A DNA stretch of 64,000 nucleotides from Polyangium fumosum (lineage in GTDB: Bacteria; Myxococcota_A; Polyangia; Polyangiales; Polyangiaceae). Both the position numbers and the translations under genes were made by a program. Location of the stretch: the NCBI RefSeq assembly GCF_005144585.1, contig NZ_SSMQ01000032.1:1-64000 (forward strand), written 5' to 3'. The notes under the pieces were generated by a model. The model did no database searches. It saw only the letters and a program-made list of their open reading frames with translations, and was not told where the DNA came from. Shown here piece after piece: positions 25,401 to 34,900 of the stretch (its first letter is position 1; every line of letters begins with the position of its first letter).

Positions 25401-27496
25401 CGCGTGGCGACGAGGCGACGGCGCTCGAAGTCGATCTCGAGCTCGCGAACCGCACCGAGCGCGCCTCCGAGATCGCGACGCTCTCGCTGCGCGCTGCCGA
25501 GTCCGCGGCGCGCGCGGGGCAACCCGAGAAGGCGCGCGAGCTGCTCGACAAGGCGATCGAGCTCGTCCCGGGTCACCTCGTGGTGCACCTGGAGCGTGCG
25601 CGTGCCCTCGAGCAGAGCGGCGACGCCGTGGGCGCTGCGACCGCGCTCGAAGCTGCCGCGCAGACCAGCGCGACGGCCGAGGAGCGCGTGCGCAACCTCT
25701 ACCTCGCGGCCGTGCTCTGGGCCGACAAGACGAGCGAGACCGAGCGAGCGCGGAGCGCCTTCGAAAGCGTCTTCGCGGTCGATCCCTCGTACCTCGACGT
25801 CTTCCAGCGCTTGCAGGCGATCTACGTCGCCAGCGGCGCGCGGGCCGAGCTCGCGGCGCTCCTCGAACGTCGCCTCGATGCCGTCACCGATCCGGCCGAG
25901 CGTGTCGAGATGGAGGTTCTTCGTGGCCGCGCGCTCGCCGATGTCGGCGACGCGGCGGCGGCGAAGCAGGCCCTCGCGGCGGCGCTCGATCAGAACCCCG
26001 ACCACGTCGAGGCTCTGACGGCGTTCGCCGACGTCTGCGCGAAGGAAGACGACTGGGGCGGCGCGGAGCAGGCCTGGATCCGGCTCGCGCGCCTCGTCGC
26101 GGAGCCCGAGCGCCAGGCCGAGCTCTACATGCGCCTCGGCGACCTCTACAACGGCCCGCTGCCGAACGCCGAACGCGCCGAGCTCTCCTACCAGGAGGTC
26201 TTGAAGCGCTTCGCGAACAACGAGGCGGCGCGCGAGCGCCTCGTCGACCTCTACAAGAACCTCGGCGATACGGCGAAGGCCCTCGAGCAGCAGACGATCC
26301 TCATCAACAACGTCGAGGAGCCCGAGGCGAAGTGCCGCCGCACGACGCAGCTCGCCGAGATCTACGAGGCGATGGGTGACCTCAAGAAGGCCGAGCAGAC
26401 CTTGCTCCAGGCGCGCAAGACCTGGCCCAAGGACGACGTCGCGCTCGGCTCGCTCGCGAGCTTCTACCAGCGCACCGATCAGGCGCAGGCCGCAAACGTG
26501 CTGCTCGACCGTGCCGTCGCCGACGCGCGGCGCGCGCTCGGCACCGGCCGCTTCGAGCCGTACCTCTTCAGCACCGTCGCCACCGTCGCCGACCTGCGCG
26601 GCCGGCCCGAGGTCGCGCGCATCGCGCGTGGCAGCGTGTCGGCCCTCGACGGCGGCGCGGTCGAGCTCGCGGGCGCGGGCGTGGCGGCCGCAGACATCTC
26701 GCTCGACGAGCTCATCGCTCCCGACGTGATGACGCCTGCGTTCCGCGACCTCTTGCAGCGCACCGGGCCGATGCTCGACACCGCCGTGCCGTTCGACGTC
26801 ACGTCGGTCCGCGCGACGCCCTTCCCGCCCCCGCAGGCGCACCTCGCCGAGGAGATCAAGGAGCTCGCGCGCGCCTACGGGATCGAGGATCTCAAGGTGC
26901 TGCAGTCGTCCACGCTCGGCTCGGTGTGCGTCGCAGCGAGCGCGCATCCGCCGACGATCGTGCTCGGCGCGCCGCTCGTGGCCGCGACGAACGAGGCGGT
27001 TCGCTCGTTCCTCGTCCACCGCGCGCTCAAGGTCGTCCAGGCAAATGCCACGGCCTTCGCGCGCACCGCGCCGATCGACCTCTGGCCGCTGCTCGCCGCG
27101 TACCTCAAGGCGTTGAGCCCTGGGTTTGCCCCGCAAGGCGTCGACCCGGCCAAGCTCAACGATGCCTCGACGCGTGTCGCCAAGGCGCTCCCGGCGAGCC
27201 TCGATCCCCAGGTGCGCACGCTCGCGACCGACGTCATCGCCAACATCGGCAACCGCGCCTCGACGCTCAACACCGCGGTGAACGGCTGGGGCGCGCGCGC
27301 GGGCCTGCTCGCGGTCGGCGACCCCAACATCGCGCTCACGGGCATCGCCTGGGCCGGCGGCCACACGAACCAGCCTCCGGCAGCAGGCAAGGAGCGCCTC
27401 ACCTGGATCGGCCGCAACGCCGAGGCCCGCGAGCTCATCGTCTTCTCGGTGAGCGACGCCTACGCCGACGCACGCGCGCGCCTCGGCCTCGACTGA
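22454..27496 (+). CDS. Giant TPR-repeat protein B, coupled paralogue of the upstream protein
   Basis: 1,680 residues from the GTG at 22454, whose last two bases overlap the TGA of the upstream gene (GTGA), so translation is coupled. The first ~150 residues are acidic and disordered (runs of Asp, then Glu/Val/Pro-rich). A long TPR array follows to about residue 1420; the units LELANRTERASEIATLSLRA and AELYMRLGDLYNGPLPNAER are typical. The C-terminal ~260 residues contain TLGSVCVAASAHPPTIVLG, EAVRSFLVHRALKVVQAN and WIGRNAEARELIVFSVSD, collinear with the end of protein A. Together the two probably form one complex. No enzymatic motif seen. Confidence 0.85.
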   Translation: MSDDSGAKDQGPVSEPQDEIDLAEDAIVDDDDDDAATIMAHVPDELMQSLRNARNEPEIGEASTRVVKEDTRHEMPTVPPEEDGLVEALVEETKVPSAVEESAYDAVTPAGPSVEETPVAAVVAEAEPVDDVPVAPSRRSRAPVAGAPKFDDEQDASAHLVRTQQRDAWAERAAWLRAEAEAMEDKAARARALVAVSEIYVMAGEEQTARAIAAEARELAPSSPLAHRQIRGLLARDQDWQGTIEVLDTEARIAPTPDARAHAAVLGAEVLRVRQEDEDGAQKYMDLAQRSLTSDPRPHVQRFCAALGATDDTFTRVRAPEANELSALRDAFTQVAIHRGVVPRGLRGVVSAYDALLRARAALEAGDVSLAVSSLGRLRSTASLKGGAGWLAGMLAAASKDTRPGSIEALRGALDGTHDADARRALAARAIELGDAAAARAAVEGSDTIAFSAADRLSLTALTGGSRELFEQAVEAAAGDDELAPLLAAASAASREADAPSTSVIGAGSPSARASASLGRALADARPDGTSLGENEALAAAILGYNEYAADSGTGRALKLDLDLESKAGASVARAVAAWRGADDGDRDSALASALLAELAGDAELAAEGYDRARQSDPAHEGATRARATGADAATASSVLAGLAQSIEPGTRAALLLTEAAIRLLEVEVPDTSIDDERDKLLRGAAEIDARLPLSVHLGERTARGVGDRDGLIEWLHLRRQASEDPIEQARDFVREALITPEGAAHGARLLAQALTARPDDIGLRELYERLSPERPADRASWRAERAAASTGPDAARFSLEAALEFERDGDLEKAAALARQAIAAGETLLAPLCAFRAALAGHGTSDLVDGLLQYARATEDAVERLQAYERLAELDEVGRGDAASGLLWRRTILEETPTHLPTLRRVASALIAGGRDEELEPVVFTLARTLEGPEAIAHAHLSARLRLRIHGWDETREPVEIAYRNEPRGLWALRQMAAHARARGDEATALEVDLELANRTERASEIATLSLRAAESAARAGQPEKARELLDKAIELVPGHLVVHLERARALEQSGDAVGAATALEAAAQTSATAEERVRNLYLAAVLWADKTSETERARSAFESVFAVDPSYLDVFQRLQAIYVASGARAELAALLERRLDAVTDPAERVEMEVLRGRALADVGDAAAAKQALAAALDQNPDHVEALTAFADVCAKEDDWGGAEQAWIRLARLVAEPERQAELYMRLGDLYNGPLPNAERAELSYQEVLKRFANNEAARERLVDLYKNLGDTAKALEQQTILINNVEEPEAKCRRTTQLAEIYEAMGDLKKAEQTLLQARKTWPKDDVALGSLASFYQRTDQAQAANVLLDRAVADARRALGTGRFEPYLFSTVATVADLRGRPEVARIARGSVSALDGGAVELAGAGVAAADISLDELIAPDVMTPAFRDLLQRTGPMLDTAVPFDVTSVRATPFPPPQAHLAEEIKELARAYGIEDLKVLQSSTLGSVCVAASAHPPTIVLGAPLVAATNEAVRSFLVHRALKVVQANATAFARTAPIDLWPLLAAYLKALSPGFAPQGVDPAKLNDASTRVAKALPASLDPQVRTLATDVIANIGNRASTLNTAVNGWGARAGLLAVGDPNIALTGIAWAGGHTNQPPAAGKERLTWIGRNAEARELIVFSVSDAYADARARLGLD

Positions 27497-27512
27497 TCCC
27501 TCCCGCCCGCGC

Positions 27513-28511
27513 TTGGCCTCGCGCCTGCTCCCCTCTGCGGCGGCCCTCTTCCTGGGGGCCGCCGCCTGCTCCTCCCCGGACGCATCTCCCGCGCCCTCCC
27601 CGCCCGCGTCTGCGGCCTCGTTGCCGCCTGCGCCAGCGCCTCTCCCCTCGGCTGCGCCGCCGCCCGAACCCGCCCGCTGCGCCGCCGTCGTTTGCACCGC
27701 GATCGAGCGCTGCGACGAGGCCACGGGCGCGTGCGTCCCGCATTGCCCTGCCGGCGAGGTTTACATCCCGAAGACCGGGCCGGACGGGTTCGTCATGGGC
27801 AAAGGGTTTACCTTGAACGGCGGCGCGCGCCGCCTCCGCAAAGGGCACCAGCCCGACTCCGATCGCCCGCACCGCGTCGTCCTCACCCGCCCCTTTTGCA
27901 TGGACGCGACCGAGGTCACCGTCGCGGCGATGAAGACGTGTGTCGACGCGAAGGCCTGCGACGCGCCGAAGACCCTCGAAGTATGGGCGAATTATCCTCG
28001 CCGCCCCGATCATCCGGCCAACGAAGTCTCCTGGGACAAGGCCAAGAAGTATTGCAAAGCCCAGGGGAAAGACCTCCCCACCGAGGCGCAATGGGAATGG
28101 GCGGCGACCGGCGGCGACGGACGCAAATGGCCCTGGGGCAACGACGAACCCACGTGCGAGCACGCTGATTTCACGATTGGCGTCCTCGTCTCGCCCGGCG
28201 GCGACTCCGGCTGCCACGGCGGCGGCACCTCGCCCGTTCGTTCTCATTTGAAGGGCGACCGCACCTGGCCCACCGGCACGCTCCACGACCTCGCGGGCAA
28301 CGTATGGGAGTGGTGCGACGACACGTACGCCAAATATGGCACAGGCCCGGTCACGGATCCCCACGTGCAGAAGCCCGGCGTGCTCGTGCACGTGGTGCGC
28401 GGGGGCGGCTGGAATCGATCGAACCTCGGGATCCAGACGGCGTTTCGAGGCGCCGCCATTCATACCTACGAGGTCCCCGGGCTCGGCTTTCGTTGCGTGC
28501 GAAACCCTTGA
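27513..28511 (+). CDS. SUMF1/FGE-like lipoprotein lacking the catalytic cysteines
   Basis: 332 residues from a TTG start 16 bp after the TPR-B stop. Signal peptide with lipobox GAAAC, a Pro/Ala spacer, a small CxxxxC segment (residues ~55-80), then a formylglycine-generating-enzyme-type domain: PFCMDATEVTVAAM, HPANEVSWDKAKKYC, LPTEAQWEWAATGGDG, DLAGNVWEWCDD and VVRGGGWNRSNLGIQ ... GFRCVRN. These blocks define the FGE-sulfatase fold. In sulfatase-activating FGE the segment after RGGSW contains catalytic Cys; here it reads NRSNLG without Cys, so it is probably a non-catalytic or differently acting member, as is common in large myxobacterial sets. Confidence 0.87.
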   Translation: MASRLLPSAAALFLGAAACSSPDASPAPSPPASAASLPPAPAPLPSAAPPPEPARCAAVVCTAIERCDEATGACVPHCPAGEVYIPKTGPDGFVMGKGFTLNGGARRLRKGHQPDSDRPHRVVLTRPFCMDATEVTVAAMKTCVDAKACDAPKTLEVWANYPRRPDHPANEVSWDKAKKYCKAQGKDLPTEAQWEWAATGGDGRKWPWGNDEPTCEHADFTIGVLVSPGGDSGCHGGGTSPVRSHLKGDRTWPTGTLHDLAGNVWEWCDDTYAKYGTGPVTDPHVQKPGVLVHVVRGGGWNRSNLGIQTAFRGAAIHTYEVPGLGFRCVRNP

Positions 28512-28517
28512 ACGCCC

Positions 28518-28545
28518 GGGGAGGGCCCCGCGCGGAGCCCTCCCC
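28518..28545. terminator. Bidirectional hairpin between convergent genes
   Basis: GGGGAGGGC (28518-28526) and GCCCTCCCC (28537-28545) form a 9-bp GC stem with a 10-nt loop in the 48-bp gap between the convergent FGE-like and HAD phosphatase genes. No T-tract is present. Confidence 0.55.
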
Positions 28546-28559
28546 TCGCTCGTCCGCGA

Positions 28560-30005
28560 TCAGAACACCATATCCATCTGATCCGGGATCACCTCACCTG
28601 CCTCGTTCACGCACGCCACCCCGGCGCCCGTCGCGTCCTTGCACCCGGTCGTCGCACACGGGTAGGCCGCGGCCTTCTGCGGGTTGGGCAGGATGAACAT
28701 CGGATTCACGATCCACTTGTCCATGTAGTTCGCGTACGCGTTGCACATGATCTCGTTCTTGTTGCGGTTGATCACGAGCTTCAACATCGTCGCGTCGTGC
28801 AGGAACGAGATGTCCGTATCCGAATCACCCGCGCCGAAGACGGGACGCTTCTTCATGTCCGCGTTCGGCTTCTCGGCGTCGGGGCCGGTCACCCCGTAGA
28901 TCACCTTGTTCATCCAGCAGCGTTTGCCCTCGATGTACGTGATCATCGTATTGCCGACCGGATTGCCGCCGTCGTTCCCCGACCCATCCACGACCGACCC
29001 GCAGCCCTCGAAGTCGTACGTGAGCTTCCCCGTCCCGTCGAGCAGGTTCCGGATCGCAATCACGTGATCCGCGCCCACGGCCACCCGCTCCGCGAACGCC
29101 TCCACGTTCGGCTGCGGCGACGCCGAGAGCACCCACACGTCGAGCCCGTTCTTCTGCATCACGTCGATCAGGTTCTTGATCTGATCGTACACCCGCACGT
29201 AGGCATTGACCGACGTCGTCCCGATCGTCTGCTTCGCCCCCTCCGCCGCGGCGAGCCCCTCCTCGATCGCCGTGTTCGCGAATGCCTTCATCTCGGCCGG
29301 CGTGTATCCCGCTTGCATCTGCGAGGCCCAGGCGTACGACGGCTCCATCGTGCGGTAGTTCCAGGCCTCGAACGCCGCCTTGGCGTCCGCCGTCTTCGCC
29401 GTCGTATACACGGCGAGGATCTCGTCCGCGCAATCCGCGTTCGTGCTCGTCGGCAGCGGCATCCCCGCGTCGACCAGGTCCCCGCACGCCGCGCTCAGCG
29501 CGTTCCGCGCTTCATTCGTCAAGAAGCGGCTCGTCGCGCGCCAATCCTTGTTCGGCGGCTGCATGATCTTGTCGTTCTTCACGAGCCAGAAGAACACGAG
29601 ATCCCCCACGTCATTCTTGATGACCGTGTTGTCCCAGTCGAAAATCGCGACGGGCTTCTGCGCGGGATCGTAGGACGAGCCGTTCACCCCGGCCTCGTCG
29701 ATCATCTTGTCGAGCGCTTCGCGGTTCTGCCCGTACCACACCAGGCTCGTATCCAGGTCGGGCGCGGCCATCGAGCCGCCCGCGCCCCCGGCGCCGCCCA
29801 TTCCACCCATTCCACCGGCGCCCCCCATTCCACCGGCGCCGCCCATTCCACCGGCGCCCCCCATTCCGCCCGCGGCGCCCGTGCCGCCGGTCGCGCCTGC
29901 TCCCCCGTTTCCGCCGAACCCGTTCTCCCCCTCGTCCGTGCACGCCGACAGCGTCGCCATCCCCACAACGAGCGCGACGGGAAGAAAAGATCGAATCTTG
30001 TTCAT
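28560..30005 (-). CDS. HAD-superfamily phosphatase lipoprotein
   Basis: 481 residues. ATG at 30005 with AGGGG about 9 nt upstream; lipobox LSAC (Cys22). A Gly-Gly-Met/Ala linker (residues ~28-75) leads to a haloacid-dehalogenase domain: motif I FDWDNTVIKND near residue 121 (the DxD nucleophile and general acid), motif II SAS in WVLSASPQPNVEAF, and motif III/IV GAGDSDTDISFL near residue 392. Such secreted HAD proteins are metal-dependent phosphatases; the substrate is unknown. The acidic catalytic residues are all present. It is divergent from the HExxH lipoprotein gene and convergent with the FGE-like gene. Confidence 0.87.
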   Translation of the reverse strand: MNKIRSFLPVALVVGMATLSACTDEGENGFGGNGGAGATGGTGAAGGMGGAGGMGGAGGMGGAGGMGGMGGAGGAGGSMAAPDLDTSLVWYGQNREALDKMIDEAGVNGSSYDPAQKPVAIFDWDNTVIKNDVGDLVFFWLVKNDKIMQPPNKDWRATSRFLTNEARNALSAACGDLVDAGMPLPTSTNADCADEILAVYTTAKTADAKAAFEAWNYRTMEPSYAWASQMQAGYTPAEMKAFANTAIEEGLAAAEGAKQTIGTTSVNAYVRVYDQIKNLIDVMQKNGLDVWVLSASPQPNVEAFAERVAVGADHVIAIRNLLDGTGKLTYDFEGCGSVVDGSGNDGGNPVGNTMITYIEGKRCWMNKVIYGVTGPDAEKPNADMKKRPVFGAGDSDTDISFLHDATMLKLVINRNKNEIMCNAYANYMDKWIVNPMFILPNPQKAAAYPCATTGCKDATGAGVACVNEAGEVIPDQMDMVF

Positions 30006-30171
30006 GGCAAGGATCCCCTTTCAGAGAGCACCCTACCACGGAAAGCACGAATCCCGTGAACACCATTTTCACGACATCGTGGCAACCCGGTGAGCCATTC
30101 CCCATTTCCACGCGAAAAAGCCGCTCCAAGGCGCGAGCGCGCTTGCTCGATTCGATCCACGCTCCCGGCAC

Positions 30172-31821
30172 ATGGCCTTCCCGCCGGCCCCTCGATTCAC
30201 GTCCAGGTCCCTCGCCCACCTCGCTCTCCTCGGCTTCGCCGCGTGTTCCCCCGCGCCGAAAGCCGAGCCGCAGGCATCCGCCCCGCCCCGCGCGCCCGAA
30301 CGCGCCGCGGACGCCACGACGCCCGCGGCCACGCAAAGCGCCTCGTTCGAGCGGGAGGCCCGCGGCGCGAAGCTCCGCCTCGTCTTCCACGCCGATCCTC
30401 TCCCGAACCTCGTCTACCAGCTCGATTGCATGGCCGGCCGCCACCCTTGCTCCCGCGCCGCCTACGAGGCCCTCTGGCAGAACGACCTCGGCTGGGACGA
30501 CGAGGATCGACGCGCGCTCGAAACGTTCCGCGAGATCCGCGAATCGTGGAACGGCCGCATCGAGCTCCGCACCCCCGCCCCCGCTGCGCCCCTCCCGCTG
30601 CCCCGCGCCGATCGCTCCGTCGCCGCGCGCCTCTCCATCGCCGGCCTCCTCGCCCACACGCCCGACGAGCACGTCCGGTACCTCGGCCTCGTCACGTCGC
30701 CCCAAGGCGCGCAGCGCGCCCAGGCCCTCGTCGACCATTTTCGCCCTCGATTCGATCGCTACTGGGAGCGCGAAGGCCGCGCCCATTGTGAGGCGTCCGC
30801 CGACAAGCTCGCCGCCCTCTTCCAGCGCGAGGGCCTCACGGGCCACGTCGAGACGCTCGTCGGGTTTTACCAGGCCGACCTCCCCGACGGCGCCCCGCTC
30901 CATTTCCACCTCATGGCCCGCCCCGCCCATCGCTCCGTCGACGCCGCCCGCCAGATCGGCGGCCACGCCGTCATCGAGATGCCCGCAGGCGTTCCCCCCG
31001 AGGCCCGCGCCCCCGTCGTCGTGCACGAAATGCTCCACCACCTGCACGCCGCCGCGACGGACGAGCGCCTCGCCGCGCTCTCCCGATCGTTCGTCGAGAC
31101 GAAGGATCCCCTCGCCGCGGCCTCCTATGCCGTCCTCGACGAGGCCCTCGCCACCGCGCTCGGCACCGCCAAGGCCATGGGGCGCCTCGATCCGCCGGGT
31201 TTGTCCCAAAAGCTCGAAGCCCCGATGGGCCTGTATGCCGAGCCGACGATCGACCGCGTCGCCAAGGCCGCGCTCCCCTTCCTCGACGCGCGCCTCGCCG
31301 AGGGAAAGGGCCTGCACGACCCCGGCTTCGCGCCCGGCTTCCTCGCCGCCGTCCGCAAGGCCTTCCCGGACGGCCTGCCGCCCCTCGCCCACGCGCGCCC
31401 GCTCGTGGCCGTCGTCGCTCCCGGGTTATGGCCGGCGTTCCACGCCTTCGACGGCGCCGCCATGGCCTCCTCGCTCGGCGGCTCCACCGCCTCCGACGCC
31501 ATGCGCGCGCCCGAGACCGTCGCTCTCTTCGCCTCGCGCCCGCACTGGGGCGGCGCGTTTTTCGTGACCCACGCCGAGGTCGCCGACCTCGCCCGCTTCG
31601 AGGGCCCCCTCGGCGCGGCCGCCGTCGCCGCGATCACCGCCGAGGCCGGGCGCACGCGCGCCTTCGTGTATTCGACGCAAAAAAGCCCCGGCGTGTATCG
31701 ATTCGTCTTCGTCGCCGACGACCTGCCTTCGATGAACGACCTCGTCCGCGCCCTCGCGGCCCAGCCCGCGCCGTTCGAGGGCGCGCTGGAGGTCGTCGCG
31801 CGCCGCTCGGACCCGCATTGA
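30172..31821 (+). CDS. Putative zinc metalloprotease lipoprotein (HExxH)
   Basis: 549 residues. Signal with lipobox FAAC. The mature protein has a helical N-region with paired Cys (LDCMAGRHPC) and a candidate gluzincin site: VVVHEMLHHLHAA supplies H285-E286 and H289, and E324 in VLDEALATALG, 35 residues later, is a good third zinc ligand. No named peptidase family is recognised, and the sequence between is not of M36 or M48 type. It is probably anchored in the outer membrane facing the periplasm or surface. The N-terminus could start slightly later; there is no clear Shine-Dalgarno sequence. It is divergent from the HAD gene and convergent with the M36 protease gene. Confidence 0.75.
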   Translation: MAFPPAPRFTSRSLAHLALLGFAACSPAPKAEPQASAPPRAPERAADATTPAATQSASFEREARGAKLRLVFHADPLPNLVYQLDCMAGRHPCSRAAYEALWQNDLGWDDEDRRALETFREIRESWNGRIELRTPAPAAPLPLPRADRSVAARLSIAGLLAHTPDEHVRYLGLVTSPQGAQRAQALVDHFRPRFDRYWEREGRAHCEASADKLAALFQREGLTGHVETLVGFYQADLPDGAPLHFHLMARPAHRSVDAARQIGGHAVIEMPAGVPPEARAPVVVHEMLHHLHAAATDERLAALSRSFVETKDPLAAASYAVLDEALATALGTAKAMGRLDPPGLSQKLEAPMGLYAEPTIDRVAKAALPFLDARLAEGKGLHDPGFAPGFLAAVRKAFPDGLPPLAHARPLVAVVAPGLWPAFHAFDGAAMASSLGGSTASDAMRAPETVALFASRPHWGGAFFVTHAEVADLARFEGPLGAAAVAAITAEAGRTRAFVYSTQKSPGVYRFVFVADDLPSMNDLVRALAAQPAPFEGALEVVARRSDPH

Positions 31822-31847
31822 TGCGACGCTGAGCCCGCGGCCGACCA

Positions 31848-31890
31848 CAAAAAGACGCCGCCCGCGCCATCCCGAGGACGACGCGGGCGG
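31848..31890 (-). terminator. Rho-independent terminator of the M36 protease gene
   Basis: CCGCCCGCG (31858-31866) pairs with CGCGGGCGG (31882-31890). Read on the minus strand the stem is followed by CGTCTTTTTGTGG, giving a five-base T run. It lies between two convergent genes and fits best as terminator of the minus-strand gene ending at 31935. Confidence 0.7.
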
Positions 31891-31934
31891 GTTTGGCGGG
31901 GCGCGATGGGCTCGCGCCTCGCCGATGCAGGGTC

Positions 31935-34900
31935 TCAGGACCGCTTGCTGCTGCGGCGGCGCTTGGCCATCCAGGCGCCCACCATCGCGAGGAAGCCGCC
32001 CACGGCGCCCATGTCGCGCGCCGGCGCCTCGTCACCCGGCACGGAGCAGCCGCAACCGCCGAGAACGACGGTGTCGTCGCTGCCGCCGCCTGCGCCACCG
32101 GCACCACCGGCGCCGCCCATACCACCGGTACCGCCGCCGCCTGCGCCGCCCATACCACCGGTACCGCCGCCGCCTGCGCCGCCCATACCACCGGCACCAC
32201 CGGCGCCGCCCATGCCACCGGCACCGCCCATACCACCGGCACCGCCCATACCACCGGCACCACCGGCGCCGCCCATGCCACCGGCACCGCCGCCGCCCAT
32301 GCCACCGGCGCCGCCCATGCCACCGGCACCGCCGCCGCCCATGCCACCGGCGCCGCCCATGCCACCGGCACCGCCGCCGCCGGCGCCGCCCATGCCACCG
32401 GCACCACCGGCACCGCCCATGCCACCGGCACCGCCCATACCACCGGCACCACCAGCGCCACCGGCACCGCCCATGCCGCCCTCACCGCCGGCACCGCCGC
32501 CGCCTGCGCCGCCTGCGCCACCGGCACCGCTCGAGCTGGAGCTGCTCGTCCCGCCCGGCGGCTGCACGAGCACGTCGACCGTATCCACCGCCGAAGCCTG
32601 ACCGTCGTTCACGGCGAGCTGGAACGTGAACAGCGTATCCGCCACGACAGTCGGCGCCATGAAGTCCGGAGCCGCCGTGCTCGCCCCGTTCAGCCCCACG
32701 TCCGCGCCGACCAGCTGCGTCCACGCGTACGTCAGCGCATCGTTATCGGGATCCGAGCTGCCGGACCCATAGAGCATGACGTGATCGCCGCTCGTCACGA
32801 CCTGATCCGGGCCCGCGTTCGCGATCGGCGGCTGGTTCGGGTCGTCGCAGGTCCCCTCATCCGCCACGATGTCCGAGAACGGCGTGTTCGTCAGGCCGGT
32901 AATGCTCAGGCTATCGATGTACCAGCCCAGGGTGCCGACCTCCTCGTCCGTGCCGATGCGGAAGCGGAGCTTGATGGTCTTGCCGGCGAACTGGTTGCTC
33001 AGGTCGATGTTCGTCGTGACGTTCGTGCCGGCCGCGAAGCCCGTGCTCTGCCCGAAGAAGCCCTTCTGGCCGAACAGCGGATTGCCGGCTTGCGCAAAGC
33101 CGATGTCGCCGTTGTAGGCCGCGCCGAGGTTCGCGTACGTGTTGATGTTGACCCAGGTCTGGCCGCCGTCCTGGCTCAGCTCGATGATGCCGCCGTCCCA
33201 GTTCGTGGCCGGCGTGCCGCTCCGCTCGAACTGATAACGGTGCACGAGCGCCATCGTCAGGTTGCCATTGCCCACCACGAGATCGGGCGACTCGTAGCGC
33301 TCGTCGGAGATGCCCGACGCGGCCTCGCCGTGGGCGAGCACGTTCGACGACGTCGCGAGCGGCCGGATCCGCGCCCACGCGTTGCTCGGGCCCGACGCAT
33401 TCTTCGCCGTCCACGTCTCGATGTTGCTCTCCCACAGCTCGTTTGCCGTGACGCTCGACACGCTGTCGAAATGGCCCTTGCGCACGCTCGCGTTGCTGAG
33501 CGTCGGCGAGCAGGACCCGGGCGCGGTCAGGTCGACCTTGAGCTCCAGATCCGTGATCGTCGCGACGGAGTCCGCGAGCGCGATCGGGAGGAGGATCGTG
33601 TTCGAGGCGAGGATGTTCGTCGTCGGCAGCGCCGCGGTCGTGCCGTTCGGGAACGACACATTCGGGTTCGTCGAGCTCAACGTGACCGAGCCGCCGACGA
33701 GCGGCCCCCAGCCCTGGTTGCGCACCACCACGGTGACATTGCCGATCTCGCCGTTGTCGAGGACGCCGTCGTTGTCGCAGGACAGCACGCTGTCGTCGAG
33801 GTTCACCGAGAGGATCACCGGCTGCGGCGCCGCCACGTAGCTCTCGGTCACGCCCACGTTGGTGGTCGTGTTGCGCGGCGGCGAGATCGCGCAGGAGCCG
33901 GCGCCGCGGATGGCGAAGCCGGTCGCGAGGTCCTGGAAGTCCTCCACGTTCGACGCGACGGCCGTGGCGAGGATACCGTCGCGCTGCTCGGTGAACGTCG
34001 GGTTCACCGGGGCGAGCTGCATGCCGCCGGTCAGGTAATTGGCCATCTTGCGCTTGGCCTCGTCGAACGTGTGCCGCGGCGTCGGGGCGTATACGTCCTC
34101 GAGGATCTTCGCATACCCCTCGAGCACCATCATGGCCCAGACCTCGCCGGTGTTGTGCACCTCGGCGTTGGTGGCGCCGGCGGGCTGCGTGGGGATGCCG
34201 ACCGGGAGCGGCTCGCCGTTCTGGATGTGCTTGAACGTGAGCGGGTTCTTCATGAAGTTGGTCGAGTAGGGATACCGCCGAATCCCGAAATACGCGCTAT
34301 CGGTGAACGTCCCCCCGGCGTAGACCGCGCTCGCATACACGCCGTTCGGATCGTCGCCCTCGCGAATGAGCATGTGCAGCGCGACGGTGTCGCCCCAGCC
34401 CTCGCCCTGACCGCGGGCCTGCACCGAGTTGAGCGCGACGAGGCGATTGTGGATGTAATGGCCCCACTCGTGCGCCACGATGCCGTTGTCGATCGTGCCG
34501 TCGCGGAACGTCGTCGAGCGGTGCATCGTCGCCGTGATCGTCCCGGCGGCGATCTGCTGCTTCAGCGTGGTGCCGACGTCCTGCGTGACGCTCAACGCGC
34601 CGATGTCGGGGTTGCTGGTCTGGGCCGGATCGGGGCCGAGCCCCGGCGGATCCGCCGCGACGGCATTGTTCGCGATGATCACGCCCACCGCCCCCGCGGC
34701 CTCCGCGTTCAGCGTCTTCAACTGGAACGAGCAGGAGCCACGATCCGCGAGGACGATCTTGCCCGCAAAATTGCCCGTCAGCGCCTGGCAGGCGTCGGTG
34801 AGCGTACCCGTGTTGCCGCCGTCCGAATCGGCGGTCGAATTGTCCAGCGCGTACGCGACCTCCGCCGTGACGTTGAAGTTCAGCTCCCCGAACGAGGCGT

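Noticed and set aside
22415-27724. A 1,769-codon open frame on the minus strand
   Set aside because: Antisense shadow of the TPR protein B gene, with Arg/Glu-rich low-information sequence.
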